A DNA stretch of 64,000 nt from Spirochaetota bacterium (GTDB lineage: Bacteria; Spirochaetota; Spirochaetia; Treponematales; Rectinemataceae). The DNA is taken from the NCBI GenBank assembly GCA_029265255.1, contig JAJUJQ010000002.1, forward strand, positions 186,001 to 250,000, written 5' to 3'. The position numbers and the translations under genes were made by a program. This document shows positions 25,342-34,074 of this stretch, piece by piece. The notes below the pieces were generated by a model. It worked only from the letters and a program-made list of their open reading frames with translations. It was not told where the DNA came from and did no database searches. Position 1 is the first letter of the stretch, and each line of letters begins with the position of its first letter.

Positions 25342-26220
25342 CTATATCAGGTAGATATCGAGCGCAACACCAAAAAGAAAGATAAGGGGGACAATCTGAT
25401 TGATTGTATAGGCCGAGAGCTTCATGCGATGCGGAGACGTATCGATCGAGAGAATGTGCTCTGCGATGATCAGCAAGGCACAGAGGATGAGCGCGAGCCC
25501 TGTACCCAATCCGCAATCCTGCCAGAAGAGGTACACGCTTGCAAAACCCGCGAGCGCGCCAAGATGGCTTGCAGCCGCGATCAGCCTCGCTCCTCTCTCA
25601 CCAAAGCGAGCCGGTATTGAAAACAGCTTTTCCTTGCGGTCGAACTCGATGTCCTGAATGGCGTAAATGATGTCAAAACCGGCAACCCACAAAGCAATTC
25701 CACCAGTAAAAGGGAAATACCGAATGTTGAACCTGCCGGAAATTCCAAGGAAGGCTCCCATGGTCGCCGCCGAGCAGGCAATGCCAAGCCAGTAGTGGCT
25801 GAGCCATGTATAGCGTTTGGTATAGGAATAGCCGAAAAGCAACATTCCAGCGACCGGAAGCAACATCACGCAAAGAAAATTGAGCATGGCAGCTCCCAAC
25901 ACAAGCATGGCAAGCATGGCGAACGTGAAGAGCCATAATTCACGCGTGGTGATGATACCTCGAGGCAGATGGCGAGAAGCGGTTCTCGGATTTCGAGCGT
26001 CAATGTCTTTATCAATGATGCGGTTCAGCGCATTTGCCGCGTTCCGGGCGCCGAAGGCAGCGATGATGATCCAGAAGAGTTTGGCGAGAGGAGGTCGGCC
26101 ATTGGTCTCCAGAAGGACAGCGGTCACGGCGAAAGGCAGCGAAAACAAGGTGTGGGTCATCATGACCGAATTGCCGATGAGGCGAAGGCGTCCGAGAAGA
26201 TTATTCGAGCCGGATGCCAT
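25342..26220 (-). CDS. UbiA-family aromatic prenyltransferase (MqnP/UbiA-like)
   Basis: 292 residues from ATG 26220 (GGAG site 5 nt upstream), overlapping the ubiD stop by 20 bases. Eight or nine membrane helices. The two Asp-rich motifs that bind prenyl diphosphate through Mg2+ are NALNRIIDKDIDARNPRT near residue 60 and DIIYAIQDIEFDRKEK near 180. The arginine/asparagine-rich first motif is like the MqnP/UbiA 4-hydroxybenzoate-type enzymes of menaquinone (futalosine route) or ubiquinone synthesis. With UbiX and UbiD at its sides, attachment of a polyprenyl tail to an aromatic acid followed by decarboxylation is the likely role. Confidence 0.92.
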   Translation of the reverse strand: MASGSNNLLGRLRLIGNSVMMTHTLFSLPFAVTAVLLETNGRPPLAKLFWIIIAAFGARNAANALNRIIDKDIDARNPRTASRHLPRGIITTRELWLFTFAMLAMLVLGAAMLNFLCVMLLPVAGMLLFGYSYTKRYTWLSHYWLGIACSAATMGAFLGISGRFNIRYFPFTGGIALWVAGFDIIYAIQDIEFDRKEKLFSIPARFGERGARLIAAASHLGALAGFASVYLFWQDCGLGTGLALILCALLIIAEHILSIDTSPHRMKLSAYTINQIVPLIFLFGVALDIYLI

Positions 26221-27661
26221 ATTCGCTCCATCGTTCCGAAACGAGCGCGACAATATCCGGGCTCATGACAAGAGGATCCGGCCATTCGCGGGTGTGCCCT
26301 TCTTCTGGCCACTTTCGTGTGGCATCGATGCCGAGCCTGGTACCGAAGCGGGGAACAGGAGACGAGTGATCAAGCGCGTCGAGTGGTCCATCGGAGAACT
26401 CAAAATCGCGCTTCGCGTCGATGTTGTTGAACACACGCCACGCGACAAGGGAAAGGTCCGTAAGCGGGATATCGTCATCCACGACGACGATAAGCTTGGT
26501 ATACATGAGCTGGCCCATGCCCCAGAGAAAATGCATCACCTTGCGTGCCTGACCTGGATAGCGTTTGTGGATGGATACCAGTACACAATTGTGAAATACG
26601 CCTTCCAGCGGCATGTGAAGGTCGGTAATCTCCGGACAGAGCTGCCGGATGAGCGGCAGAAAAAGGCGTTCGGTCGCCATGGCAAGAAAGCAGTCTTCCT
26701 TAGGCGGGATACCAACGATGGTCGCCGGATAGACAGGGTTCTGCCGGCGGGTGATGCATTCGAGATGAAAAACCGGGTACATATCCGGAAGCGAATAGAA
26801 ACCGGTATGGTCGCCGAACGGTCCTTCTAGTCTCATCTCCTGCGGATCGACCCAGCCTTCGAGAATGAATTCGGCATCGGCGGGCGCGAGAATGCCGCTC
26901 TTGCCGATTTCGATCACTTCGGCCGGTTTGCCGCGCAAGAATCCGGCGAACATCGCTTCCCAAATGCCTTCCGGGAGCGGTGCGGTAGACGCGTAGGTAA
27001 CCGCGGGGTCACCTCCCAGCGCCACCACGACTGGCATGCGTCTGCCCAATGCCTGATATTTCTGGAAAAAATGAGCGCCGTCCTTGTGAATATGCCAGTG
27101 CATGCCGGCAGTCCTGTTGTCGTATACCTGCATGCGATACATGCCCCAATTCTGTGCCCCGGTTTCGGGATCCACCGTGCATACGACCGGCAGCGTGAGA
27201 AAACGACCACCATCCTGGGGCCAGCACTTAAGAATCGGTAATGTATCAAACCCTCCCTCTTCCTCGACTTCGCAGGCAGGGGCTTTTTTGACCCGTTTGG
27301 GGATGAGCGACCTGGCTACAGGCAGTTTAGGGAGAGCCCCAGGGATTGCCGAAAGAAGCGAGAAATCACGTAATTGCTTCCAGCCCCAAGAAATGATTTC
27401 CGATATTTCCGCCGCTTTCGCGTCCAGGTTCGTGGCTCCGAGAGACCATGCCATGCGTTCTTCGGAACCGAAGGCATTGATGAGCAGCGGCCAGCGAGAG
27501 CCTTTGACTTTTTCGAAGAGGAGTGCTGGGCCGCCTTTTTTCATCACCCGGTCTGCAATCTCAGTGATTTCTAGAATCGGATCGACCTCGGCACTGACAC
27601 GGATGAGCGCTCCTCGGTCCTCTAGAAGGGAAATGAATTCCTGTAACCCTGCGTAGGCCAT
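26201..27661 (-). CDS. ubiD: UbiD-family prenyl-FMN decarboxylase
   Basis: 486 residues, the usual length. Features are the N-terminal LQEFISLLEDRGALIRV, NWGMYRMQVYD (conserved Arg), GMHWHIHKDGA, the acidic catalytic motif EGPFGDHTGFY near residue 280, and TRRQNPVYPATIVGIPPKED. UbiD enzymes use prenylated FMN to decarboxylate aromatic acids; in the futalosine menaquinone route the homologue MqnL acts with MqnM and MqnP. First gene of a five-gene minus-strand operon. No ribosome binding site precedes the ATG, and a TATACT box ends 8 nt upstream, so the mRNA may be leaderless. Confidence 0.95.
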   Translation of the reverse strand: MAYAGLQEFISLLEDRGALIRVSAEVDPILEITEIADRVMKKGGPALLFEKVKGSRWPLLINAFGSEERMAWSLGATNLDAKAAEISEIISWGWKQLRDFSLLSAIPGALPKLPVARSLIPKRVKKAPACEVEEEGGFDTLPILKCWPQDGGRFLTLPVVCTVDPETGAQNWGMYRMQVYDNRTAGMHWHIHKDGAHFFQKYQALGRRMPVVVALGGDPAVTYASTAPLPEGIWEAMFAGFLRGKPAEVIEIGKSGILAPADAEFILEGWVDPQEMRLEGPFGDHTGFYSLPDMYPVFHLECITRRQNPVYPATIVGIPPKEDCFLAMATERLFLPLIRQLCPEITDLHMPLEGVFHNCVLVSIHKRYPGQARKVMHFLWGMGQLMYTKLIVVVDDDIPLTDLSLVAWRVFNNIDAKRDFEFSDGPLDALDHSSPVPRFGTRLGIDATRKWPEEGHTREWPDPLVMSPDIVALVSERWSEYGIRLE

Positions 27662-27669
27662 AATCAGTG

Positions 27670-27699
27670 AGTATAGCTACAGGGCGGCTATTTTTCCAA
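27670..27699 (-). promoter_or_regulatory. Promoter of the ubiD operon, near-leaderless
   Basis: On the minus strand TTGGAA, 18 bases, TATACT, then only 8 bases to the ATG of ubiD. Transcription is expected to start at or within 1-2 bases of the start codon. Confidence 0.55.
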
Positions 27700-27767
27700 G
27701 TAGCAGGAGAAGAGGAGCAATCTATCTTGGCCAATCAACGCTGGATTCTCTGTGCAATCAGGACATT

Positions 27768-27776
27768 TGTTATAAT
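27768..27776 (+). promoter_or_regulatory. Extended -10 promoter of the Lol/MacB-like operon
   Basis: TGTTATAAT is a perfect extended -10 element (TGnTATAAT). No good -35 box is present, as is common for extended -10 promoters. It lies about 88 bases ahead of the ATPase gene at 27864. Confidence 0.55.
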
Positions 27777-27863
27777 CATTCATCGCAATTTCAGCTCCGT
27801 GCTATGGAACCGTATGCCACAGCTTGTTACCATATTCGGGCAGTGCAGTAAAAAGGAACAAGC

Positions 27864-28610
27864 ATGTCAGACATCATCATCAGTCTTGAAAATGTGAGAC
27901 GGGTATATCAACTCGATACAGTGGAAGTAGAAGCACTCAGGAACATCACGCTCGATATAAGGGCAGGGGATTTTGTATCGATCGCTGGGCCTTCAGGATC
28001 AGGCAAGACAACGATACTGAATCTCATCGGGTGCATCGATAAACCGTCATCGGGCATCGTGACGGTCCTGGGCCGCCGCACCAGCGACTTGAATGATGAT
28101 AGCCTTACCGAGCTGCGGCATCGGTTTATCGGCTTCATCTTTCAGACTTTCAATCTAATTCCAGTGCTGAACATTCGGGAAAACGTTGAGTTGCCTTTGC
28201 TTCTGGACGAAAGCGGCGGGCCGGAAAACCGCAGGCGACAGAAAGAGTGGGTGGATTTTCTCATTGAAGCGGTGGGACTCAAGGACCGCATGCAGCACAA
28301 GCCTGCGGAGCTTTCCGGCGGCCAGCGTCAGCGCGTGGCCATTGCTCGCGCTCTTGTCATGAAGCCCGCTATTGTGCTGGCAGACGAGCCCACAGCGAAC
28401 CTTGATTCCGCGACGGGCGAAAGCATTCTCAGATTGATGCATCATATGAATGGACAGTTCGGTACCACATTTATCTTCAGCACGCACGATCCCGACATCG
28501 TACAGGAAGCCGATCACATCATCAGGCTGAGAGATGGAAAGATCGTAGAAGATAGCAGACGCGCCCAGGTCTCCACAGCTGCGAACGGTACGGAAGGTGG
28601 ACGGACATGA
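27864..28610 (+). CDS. ABC ATPase of LolD/MacB type
   Basis: 248 residues. Walker A GPSGSGKTT, Q-loop FIFQTFNLIPVLNIRENV, signature ELSGGQRQRVAIARAL, Walker B IVLADEPTANLDSATG and H-loop FSTHDPDI are all present and of the LolD/MacB/FtsE kind. Such ATPases do not transport through a classical pore but drive FtsX-like permeases that release lipoproteins or move substrates from the periplasm. It overlaps the first permease gene by ATGA and heads an operon with two permeases, a LolA-like protein and an outer-membrane barrel. Confidence 0.93.
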   Translation: MSDIIISLENVRRVYQLDTVEVEALRNITLDIRAGDFVSIAGPSGSGKTTILNLIGCIDKPSSGIVTVLGRRTSDLNDDSLTELRHRFIGFIFQTFNLIPVLNIRENVELPLLLDESGGPENRRRQKEWVDFLIEAVGLKDRMQHKPAELSGGQRQRVAIARALVMKPAIVLADEPTANLDSATGESILRLMHHMNGQFGTTFIFSTHDPDIVQEADHIIRLRDGKIVEDSRRAQVSTAANGTEGGRT

Positions 28611-30082
28611 TTGCGGCGCGCCTGGCGTGGGGCAATATCGGGCTCCATCGCCGTAAATCACTGCTCATCGGCATGATCATGGGGATGGGCATTTTCATTC
28701 TCTTTGTTGGGAATTCCATGATCGACACCGCAGTGGAAGGGCTGCAGCGCATGTTCGTGCAGGGGTACACCGGAGATCTCATGGTAACCGGCCCAACCGA
28801 ATTTCCGACGACCGTATTGGGAGAGACCGCTGGCAGCGAAGAGGTACTCCCCCATATTTCACAGATAACAAAATATCAGGAATTTCTAGAGGCGCGGAAA
28901 GATGTGGCTGCGGTACTTCCGCTTCTAAGCGGACAAACGGCATTCGGTATCGGAGAGCAGGAAATTGGTCAGGGATACTGTTTTGGTGCGGATGCCGCAT
29001 CCTATAGAAATTTCTTTCCCGATAACATCACCCTGGTGGAAGGAGCCTGGCCCGAGGCAAATGACGGCCCCTGGGTGCTGCTCTCCGAAACCATGCGCAA
29101 TGTGCTTACCGCCGCTTCGCCAGTGCCGATTGTCCCTGGAACCAAGATTATCATGACAGCGCTCGCCAATTCGGCGGGGACCGTGATACGGGAAGTGACA
29201 GTCCGGGGAATTTTGAAGTTTAATCAACGCAATCGAGCGCTATCGGCCCTTTCGATTGCAGATGCGGATACGATGAGAGACCTGTTGGGTTTTGCGAGTC
29301 TGCGCGATGGGGTTCCTGTGTTGACAGGCAGAGACGCGGCATTCGTGTCGGATTTCAATCCGGAAGCGCTATTCGAAAATCTGTTCGCAGAAGGTTCGAA
29401 TGTGTTAGAAGGCGTTGGGGAGGATGCCAACGCTGTGTCAGAAACCCAGCCTGCCACTGAGAGTTCCAGCACAAAGGGGCTTCAGGTGCAAGCCGTTCCT
29501 GCCTGGCAGTTTTTATTGGTCAGGGCAAAACCGGGAACGAATGTATCAAGCCTTCAGTCGGCACTGACAGAACTTGCGAAAAAACTGGGAGATGGGGATC
29601 GAGTTCAGGATTGGGTTGCCGGAGCGGGGAAAGTCGCGCGAACCGCGGTGACCATACGCCTGGCATTTGACCTCCTGGTTGCAGTGGTGGCGGTCGTCGT
29701 GGTCATGATCATGATGAACGTGCTTGTCATATCGGTCAATGAACGACTCTATGAGATAGGTACCTTGCGGGCAATTGGCGCAAAGCGCCGGGTGGTGCGT
29801 CAGATGATCCTGTTTGAGACCGCTTTTCTTGCCCTGCTTGCGGGAGCGGCAGGCTTGGCAGCAGGTGCGGTGGTACTGCTTCTGCTGGGGAAAGTGGGAA
29901 TTCAACCACCGAACCTCTTTTTCGAAGCTCTATTCGGTGGCAAGGTGCTCAAGCCGGTCATGAGCGCGGGAGCTGCCATGCGGGCATTTCTCTGGATTCT
30001 AGCGATGGGACTTGGCGCGTCCTTCTATCCCACCATGGTCGCGCTAAAGATCGAACCGGTTGTCGCGATGAGAGGAGAATGA
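28607..30082 (+). CDS. FtsX/MacB-type ABC permease (first)
   Basis: 491 residues. N-terminal helix (about 20-42) after the motif ARLAWGNIGLHRRKSLLIG, a large periplasmic domain (about 45-350) and three C-terminal helices (about 345-370, 405-430, 455-480) with the FtsX signature NVLVISVNERLYEIGTLRAIGAKRR. This is the LolC/LolE/MacB topology. A Ser/Thr/Glu-rich insertion near 270-290 (SETQPATESSSTKG) is not conserved in the family as I know it. Overlaps genes on both sides, forming an ABC complex with the second permease. Confidence 0.9.
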   Translation: MIAARLAWGNIGLHRRKSLLIGMIMGMGIFILFVGNSMIDTAVEGLQRMFVQGYTGDLMVTGPTEFPTTVLGETAGSEEVLPHISQITKYQEFLEARKDVAAVLPLLSGQTAFGIGEQEIGQGYCFGADAASYRNFFPDNITLVEGAWPEANDGPWVLLSETMRNVLTAASPVPIVPGTKIIMTALANSAGTVIREVTVRGILKFNQRNRALSALSIADADTMRDLLGFASLRDGVPVLTGRDAAFVSDFNPEALFENLFAEGSNVLEGVGEDANAVSETQPATESSSTKGLQVQAVPAWQFLLVRAKPGTNVSSLQSALTELAKKLGDGDRVQDWVAGAGKVARTAVTIRLAFDLLVAVVAVVVVMIMMNVLVISVNERLYEIGTLRAIGAKRRVVRQMILFETAFLALLAGAAGLAAGAVVLLLLGKVGIQPPNLFFEALFGGKVLKPVMSAGAAMRAFLWILAMGLGASFYPTMVALKIEPVVAMRGE

Positions 30083-30084
30083 CC

Positions 30085-31440
30085 ATGCGCGCGATTCATG
30101 TAGGCATGGCCGCTCGCAACCTCCGCCGGCAACCGCATCGTACTATCGCGCTGGGAGGAGCCGTTGCGTTCAGCGCGCTTGTCATGACACTCGTATCTGG
30201 CTTTGTTAACGGCATGGACCATGCAATCCAGGATAACGTCACCCTGTATTCTGGCGGCCATGTCATTGTATCAGGCTATACAGCCAGCTGGAGCGGAAGG
30301 CTGCAGAACCGTTTTTCCGATAATACGATCATCAATCTTGTGCAGCATGCGTGGAATGGCGAAAAAACCGTTTCATCGCTGGCGCAGGCCAGGGTCACGG
30401 CAGTCTATGGATCGAGAGAAGTCCAGCTAACCATTCGAGGCGTTCAATGGGAAAAAGATCAGCTGTACCGAAGCGCCCTCATTATGTCGCAAGGGAGCTG
30501 GGATGCGGTTCTCAAGCCTCGTTCCATGTTGATGAGCGCTCAGGTTGCCGGCCGATTCGGACTTTCCACGGGGGATACGGTGCTAGTGCGGCTTTCGACA
30601 GCGTCCGGTCAGCAAAATGTCACGGAATATATCGTTGCGGCCATCTATGACGACAGTGCGGCAGGGGGCATGAGTACCGCGTTCGTGGCGTTCAGCGACC
30701 TGGTGACAGATCTGAATATGCAACCTGATGAACAGCAGGCGGTGTCTGTATTCCTCGGCTCGGCAGACCAGGCGGTCTCCGCGGCGCGCACCATTGAGGA
30801 AACGCTGAAAGCCAAAGGCTATCAGGTTATCAGAGACACAGGAGCCGCGGGGACTGGCCTCGATGTGTCAAACCAAGATACCTCGCGGGCAGCCTCCGAT
30901 GGATCAGGAGAAGTTGGGACTTCGCTGCATCGCGTGGCAGCTGGCACCGTTCAATTCAGAGTCGCTACGGTGCAGGATCTTGCCGGCGAAATCGGCGCGG
31001 CGCTCGGTTCGGTCCGCTGGATCGGATACACGGTTTTTGCGCTCATGCTTGTGGTCAGCGCGGCTGGTATCGCCAATTCGTACCGAATGGTATTGCTGGA
31101 ACGCACCAGGGAGATCGGTATGCTTCGCTGTATAGGCTACCGGAGGCGCGATGTGTTTGCGACCTTCCTGGCGGAAGGCGTTCTTCTTGCGGGCGGAGCT
31201 GCTGCAGCGGGCGCGTTGGCCGGTATTCCGGCGGGTTTTGCGCTTGGGTTCATTCCCTTCAATCCGCACGGAGACTTCAGCGCCGCGCTGGTGCAGGGGC
31301 ATCTACGATTTCTGCCATCAGCGGGGCAAATTCTGATGATTGTGCTGTTTGAGACCGCGGTGGCAGCGGGCGCGGTGCTGCTTCCAGCGCGAAAAGCAGC
31401 TGCCGTCATGCCAGTAGAAGCCCTCAGGAAAACCGCCTAG
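30085..31440 (+). CDS. FtsX/MacB-type ABC permease (second)
   Basis: 451 residues. ATG 30085 has GAGGAG 7 nt upstream; ATG 30079, which overlaps the previous stop, is too close to that site. Same topology as the upstream protein: MAARNLRRQPHRT and a helix (about 20-42), periplasmic domain, then three C-terminal helices with SYRMVLLERTREIGMLRCIGYRRRDVF and the final LLPARKAAAVMPVEALRK, which is typical of FtsX. The two permeases would form a heterodimer with two copies of the ATPase, as in LolCDE. Confidence 0.9.
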   Translation: MRAIHVGMAARNLRRQPHRTIALGGAVAFSALVMTLVSGFVNGMDHAIQDNVTLYSGGHVIVSGYTASWSGRLQNRFSDNTIINLVQHAWNGEKTVSSLAQARVTAVYGSREVQLTIRGVQWEKDQLYRSALIMSQGSWDAVLKPRSMLMSAQVAGRFGLSTGDTVLVRLSTASGQQNVTEYIVAAIYDDSAAGGMSTAFVAFSDLVTDLNMQPDEQQAVSVFLGSADQAVSAARTIEETLKAKGYQVIRDTGAAGTGLDVSNQDTSRAASDGSGEVGTSLHRVAAGTVQFRVATVQDLAGEIGAALGSVRWIGYTVFALMLVVSAAGIANSYRMVLLERTREIGMLRCIGYRRRDVFATFLAEGVLLAGGAAAAGALAGIPAGFALGFIPFNPHGDFSAALVQGHLRFLPSAGQILMIVLFETAVAAGAVLLPARKAAAVMPVEALRKTA

Positions 31441-31489
31441 GGGCAAGTAGTACTATCAATTTATGAAGGAAACAAACAGGAGAGGAATC

Positions 31490-32389
31490 ATGAAAACGAA
31501 CGAAAGACATCTGACAGGCACCTTTGCACTCATTCTATTCGGACTTCTCATCGTGATGAGCGCGCGGGCTCAGGGAGCGCCGCCTTCGGGAAGCGCCCGG
31601 CCTCCGTCAGGAGGAGGAAATATTGCTGGGATCGGTCTTCCGCTTGGGTTTCTGGATAGCGACAAGGATTATCAGTTTCCCGACGATATCTCCAAATACA
31701 CGGCCAAGGATTTTCTCATGCTTGTGCGCCGGACTGACATTCGATCGAGCTTCTATGATACGGACATGAGCGCTACGATCACCACAGTCACTGTAAGTCC
31801 GGACCGGGGTACCTTTGTACGCAAGGAACAGATATTTCGCCGGGACAAGGACGACGCGTTTCTCATGATCACCCTGGAGCCCGAATCGCGAAAAGGGCAG
31901 GGAATGCTTCGTGTCGACAACAACATGTGGCGATACGATCCGACCAGCCGGAAATTCACCCATACCACGCTCAAGGACACATATGAAAACTCAACCGTGC
32001 GCAACAATGATTTCCGCCGGTGGCAGCGGTCCATCGATTATTCGGTGGAGAGTCTGACTACTGGAACGCTGGGAAAATATCCTGTCATCATTGGCGAACT
32101 CAAGGCGAACAATGACGAGGTTCCCTTCCCATTCATAAAAATGTACATTGAAAAAGACCGAAAAATCGTGCTTAAAGTCGAGGAGTACAGCCTTTCGAAA
32201 AAGCTGCTGCGTACGGCGTACTATACCGAATATGTGCAGATTGCCAATTCGTACGTGCCGACTGTCCAGATTTTCCAGGATGGGCTCATTCCCGAGAAGC
32301 GATCCCAGGTGACCTATACCAACATTTCCACCAAACCAGTGCCCGATTACTACTTCACAAAAGAATATCTCGAGCGGGTAAGCCAATAA
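31490..32389 (+). CDS. LolA/outer-membrane lipoprotein-sorting-like periplasmic protein
   Basis: 299 residues from ATG 31490 (GGAGAGG site). Signal peptide MKTNERHLTGTFALILFGLLIVMSARAQ, a Gly/Pro/Ser-rich stretch, then a domain of antiparallel strands (MSATITTVTVSPDRGTFVRKEQIFRR, RVDNNMWRYDPTSRKFTHTT, KYPVIIGELKAN, VPTVQIFQDGLIP) that resembles the outer-membrane lipoprotein-sorting family related to LolA/LolB. These proteins carry hydrophobic cargo across the periplasm. Located between an FtsX-type exporter and an outer-membrane barrel, it could connect the two. Confidence 0.8.
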   Translation: MKTNERHLTGTFALILFGLLIVMSARAQGAPPSGSARPPSGGGNIAGIGLPLGFLDSDKDYQFPDDISKYTAKDFLMLVRRTDIRSSFYDTDMSATITTVTVSPDRGTFVRKEQIFRRDKDDAFLMITLEPESRKGQGMLRVDNNMWRYDPTSRKFTHTTLKDTYENSTVRNNDFRRWQRSIDYSVESLTTGTLGKYPVIIGELKANNDEVPFPFIKMYIEKDRKIVLKVEEYSLSKKLLRTAYYTEYVQIANSYVPTVQIFQDGLIPEKRSQVTYTNISTKPVPDYYFTKEYLERVSQ

Positions 32390-32408
32390 GGCTGAGCAGG
32401 AGAACACC

Positions 32409-33998
32409 ATGTACAGAAGAATTCAATGGTTTGTTGCGGCTTTGCTCGCTATTTTTCTGATGGCCGGTATGGCGGCGGCCCAGCAGACGGCGATTTCACC
32501 GGGGATTGCCCCGCCTGCGGTCATCGATGAAAATGCCCTTTTCGGTACCGACAAGGATATCGTCACCGTTATCGACCCGAAGGTCGCGGCCACAACCGAT
32601 GTGCAGCTGGTAAAGGACACTAAAACCTATCCGGTATTTCTGATGAGCGGAAGCGCGGGCGCGGGGCTTTCGGGCAGCTATACTCCGTTTGGAGCAACCA
32701 TCACCGATCCACAACGATTGGTTGGCGCGGTAAAGCTTTCAAGTATCGGCTTCGATATCTTACCAGCCAAGGATTACCATTTTTCTGCAACCGCGTCGAT
32801 GCTTGCCGTCCCCTCCCGCGTTCAGGCTTTTTCCATGAAGGTATCCGCGGATCTCAGGGCCGAGGACTTGGTTCGGCTCTATATTGGTGGTTCCGCGAAT
32901 TATGATCCGGACAGTTATCTTTCGAACACAAGCTATGACGATCTAACGATGAAGCTCGATGAGATATTCGTAGATACGGATATCGGAAAGAAAGTGTTTT
33001 TTCGCCTGGGCAAGCAGCGGATCAGCTGGGGAGTGGGCAACTGGTACAAGCCTTCAGATATGCTCAGCCTTGCGGCCATCAATCCAGACGATCCTACGGC
33101 AGTACGTGAAGGGCCTTTTGCGTTCAAGATCGATATCCCACAGAAATTGAATCATGCCATGCTCTATCTCGTTCCACCTGTCTCGGGAGATGCGGGAGCC
33201 TTCTCGGCAGCAGCTCGCTATGACTATGTCGTGAGTGGCTGGGAACTCAGTGTTGCCGGTTTTGGACGGACCGACATGGCAGCCCGCCCGCGCCTCGCAT
33301 TAAGCGCTACTGGAGCCATCGGGGTTTTCGATGTCTATGCTGAGCAGGTCGTGCTGTATGGGTCGGACCGGACCTATGTCAGGGAAACCGCGACGCCGGG
33401 GGTATATGAGACCTATCGTCTCGAATCGGAACCTTTTTTCCAGTCTACCCTCGGAATCAAGTATTCCCGGAGCCGTTCAAGCGGGCTCTCTTACAGCTTG
33501 CATGTACAGGGATACTACAACGGTACTGGATACTCTGATGCGTCGATTCTTCTGGTAAAAGCAGCCCGGGATGCGGTCAAAGCAAGCAGCACCTATCAGT
33601 CGTCGGATTTTTCTCAGACGGGCATGTGGTATCTGGCTGGCTCAGGATCGCTTTCGTTCAGGTTCGGCGAAGGCAAGGGGCTTACGGTTATTACGGTATC
33701 TGGCTATGCGTTGGCTGATTTTTCGGATGGTTCCGTCAGATTCAACCCCTCTTGCAAGATACAGGTAGGGGACGAAGGCGCTCGGACGACTCTCAGTCTA
33801 TCGGCATTGACCTCGTTGGGGTCGCTTTATTCCGAGTACGCGTCATCAGGCAACAGGACCGAACCTGCTCTCACACTCTCGGTCATGAACCGGCTCAGTG
33901 TGCAGGTTTCGACACCATTGCAGCTGAATGCCGATTTTTCGGTCAAAAAAGTGTCGACCAAATTCAGCGTATTCTGGAATGCGGTGTCGTTTGACTGA
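32409..33998 (+). CDS. Outer-membrane beta-barrel protein
   Basis: 529 residues with an AGGAGA site, signal peptide MYRRIQWFVAALLAIFLMAGMAAAQ and then many alternating amphipathic strands rich in Ser, Gly, Tyr and Asp. FFRLGKQRISWGVGNWYKPSDML is the motif shared by DUF1302-like and related alginate/porin-type barrels, and the protein ends with a hydrophobic strand and terminal SFD. No enzyme motif. As last structural gene of the ABC/LolA-like operon it is the probable outer-membrane part of that pathway. The exact family is not certain. Confidence 0.82.
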   Translation: MYRRIQWFVAALLAIFLMAGMAAAQQTAISPGIAPPAVIDENALFGTDKDIVTVIDPKVAATTDVQLVKDTKTYPVFLMSGSAGAGLSGSYTPFGATITDPQRLVGAVKLSSIGFDILPAKDYHFSATASMLAVPSRVQAFSMKVSADLRAEDLVRLYIGGSANYDPDSYLSNTSYDDLTMKLDEIFVDTDIGKKVFFRLGKQRISWGVGNWYKPSDMLSLAAINPDDPTAVREGPFAFKIDIPQKLNHAMLYLVPPVSGDAGAFSAAARYDYVVSGWELSVAGFGRTDMAARPRLALSATGAIGVFDVYAEQVVLYGSDRTYVRETATPGVYETYRLESEPFFQSTLGIKYSRSRSSGLSYSLHVQGYYNGTGYSDASILLVKAARDAVKASSTYQSSDFSQTGMWYLAGSGSLSFRFGEGKGLTVITVSGYALADFSDGSVRFNPSCKIQVGDEGARTTLSLSALTSLGSLYSEYASSGNRTEPALTLSVMNRLSVQVSTPLQLNADFSVKKVSTKFSVFWNAVSFD

Positions 33999-34007
33999 AG
34001 AAAATGT

Positions 34008-34051
34008 GGAAGCATCACTGGAGCTTCAGTCAAGGAGCATTGGATGCTTCC
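34008..34051 (+). repeat. 9-bp inverted repeat between barrel gene and response regulator
   Basis: GGAAGCATC at 34008-34016 and GATGCTTCC at 34043-34051 are perfect complements; a smaller hairpin (ACTG/CAGT) lies in the 26-base loop. No T-run follows, so it is not an ordinary terminator. It may be an RNA processing or stability element, or an operator ahead of the two-component genes. Confidence 0.5.
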
Positions 34052-34074
34052 CGCAGTCGAGACAGGAGGAACAC

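Noticed and set aside
25880..26830. 316-residue plus-strand frame across the ubiA/ubiD junction
   Set aside because: Spans two well-supported minus-strand genes and has no domain pattern.
27667..27897. 76-residue plus-strand frame in the ubiD/ABC spacer
   Set aside because: Overlaps the promoters of both flanking operons, has no ribosome binding site and no family likeness.
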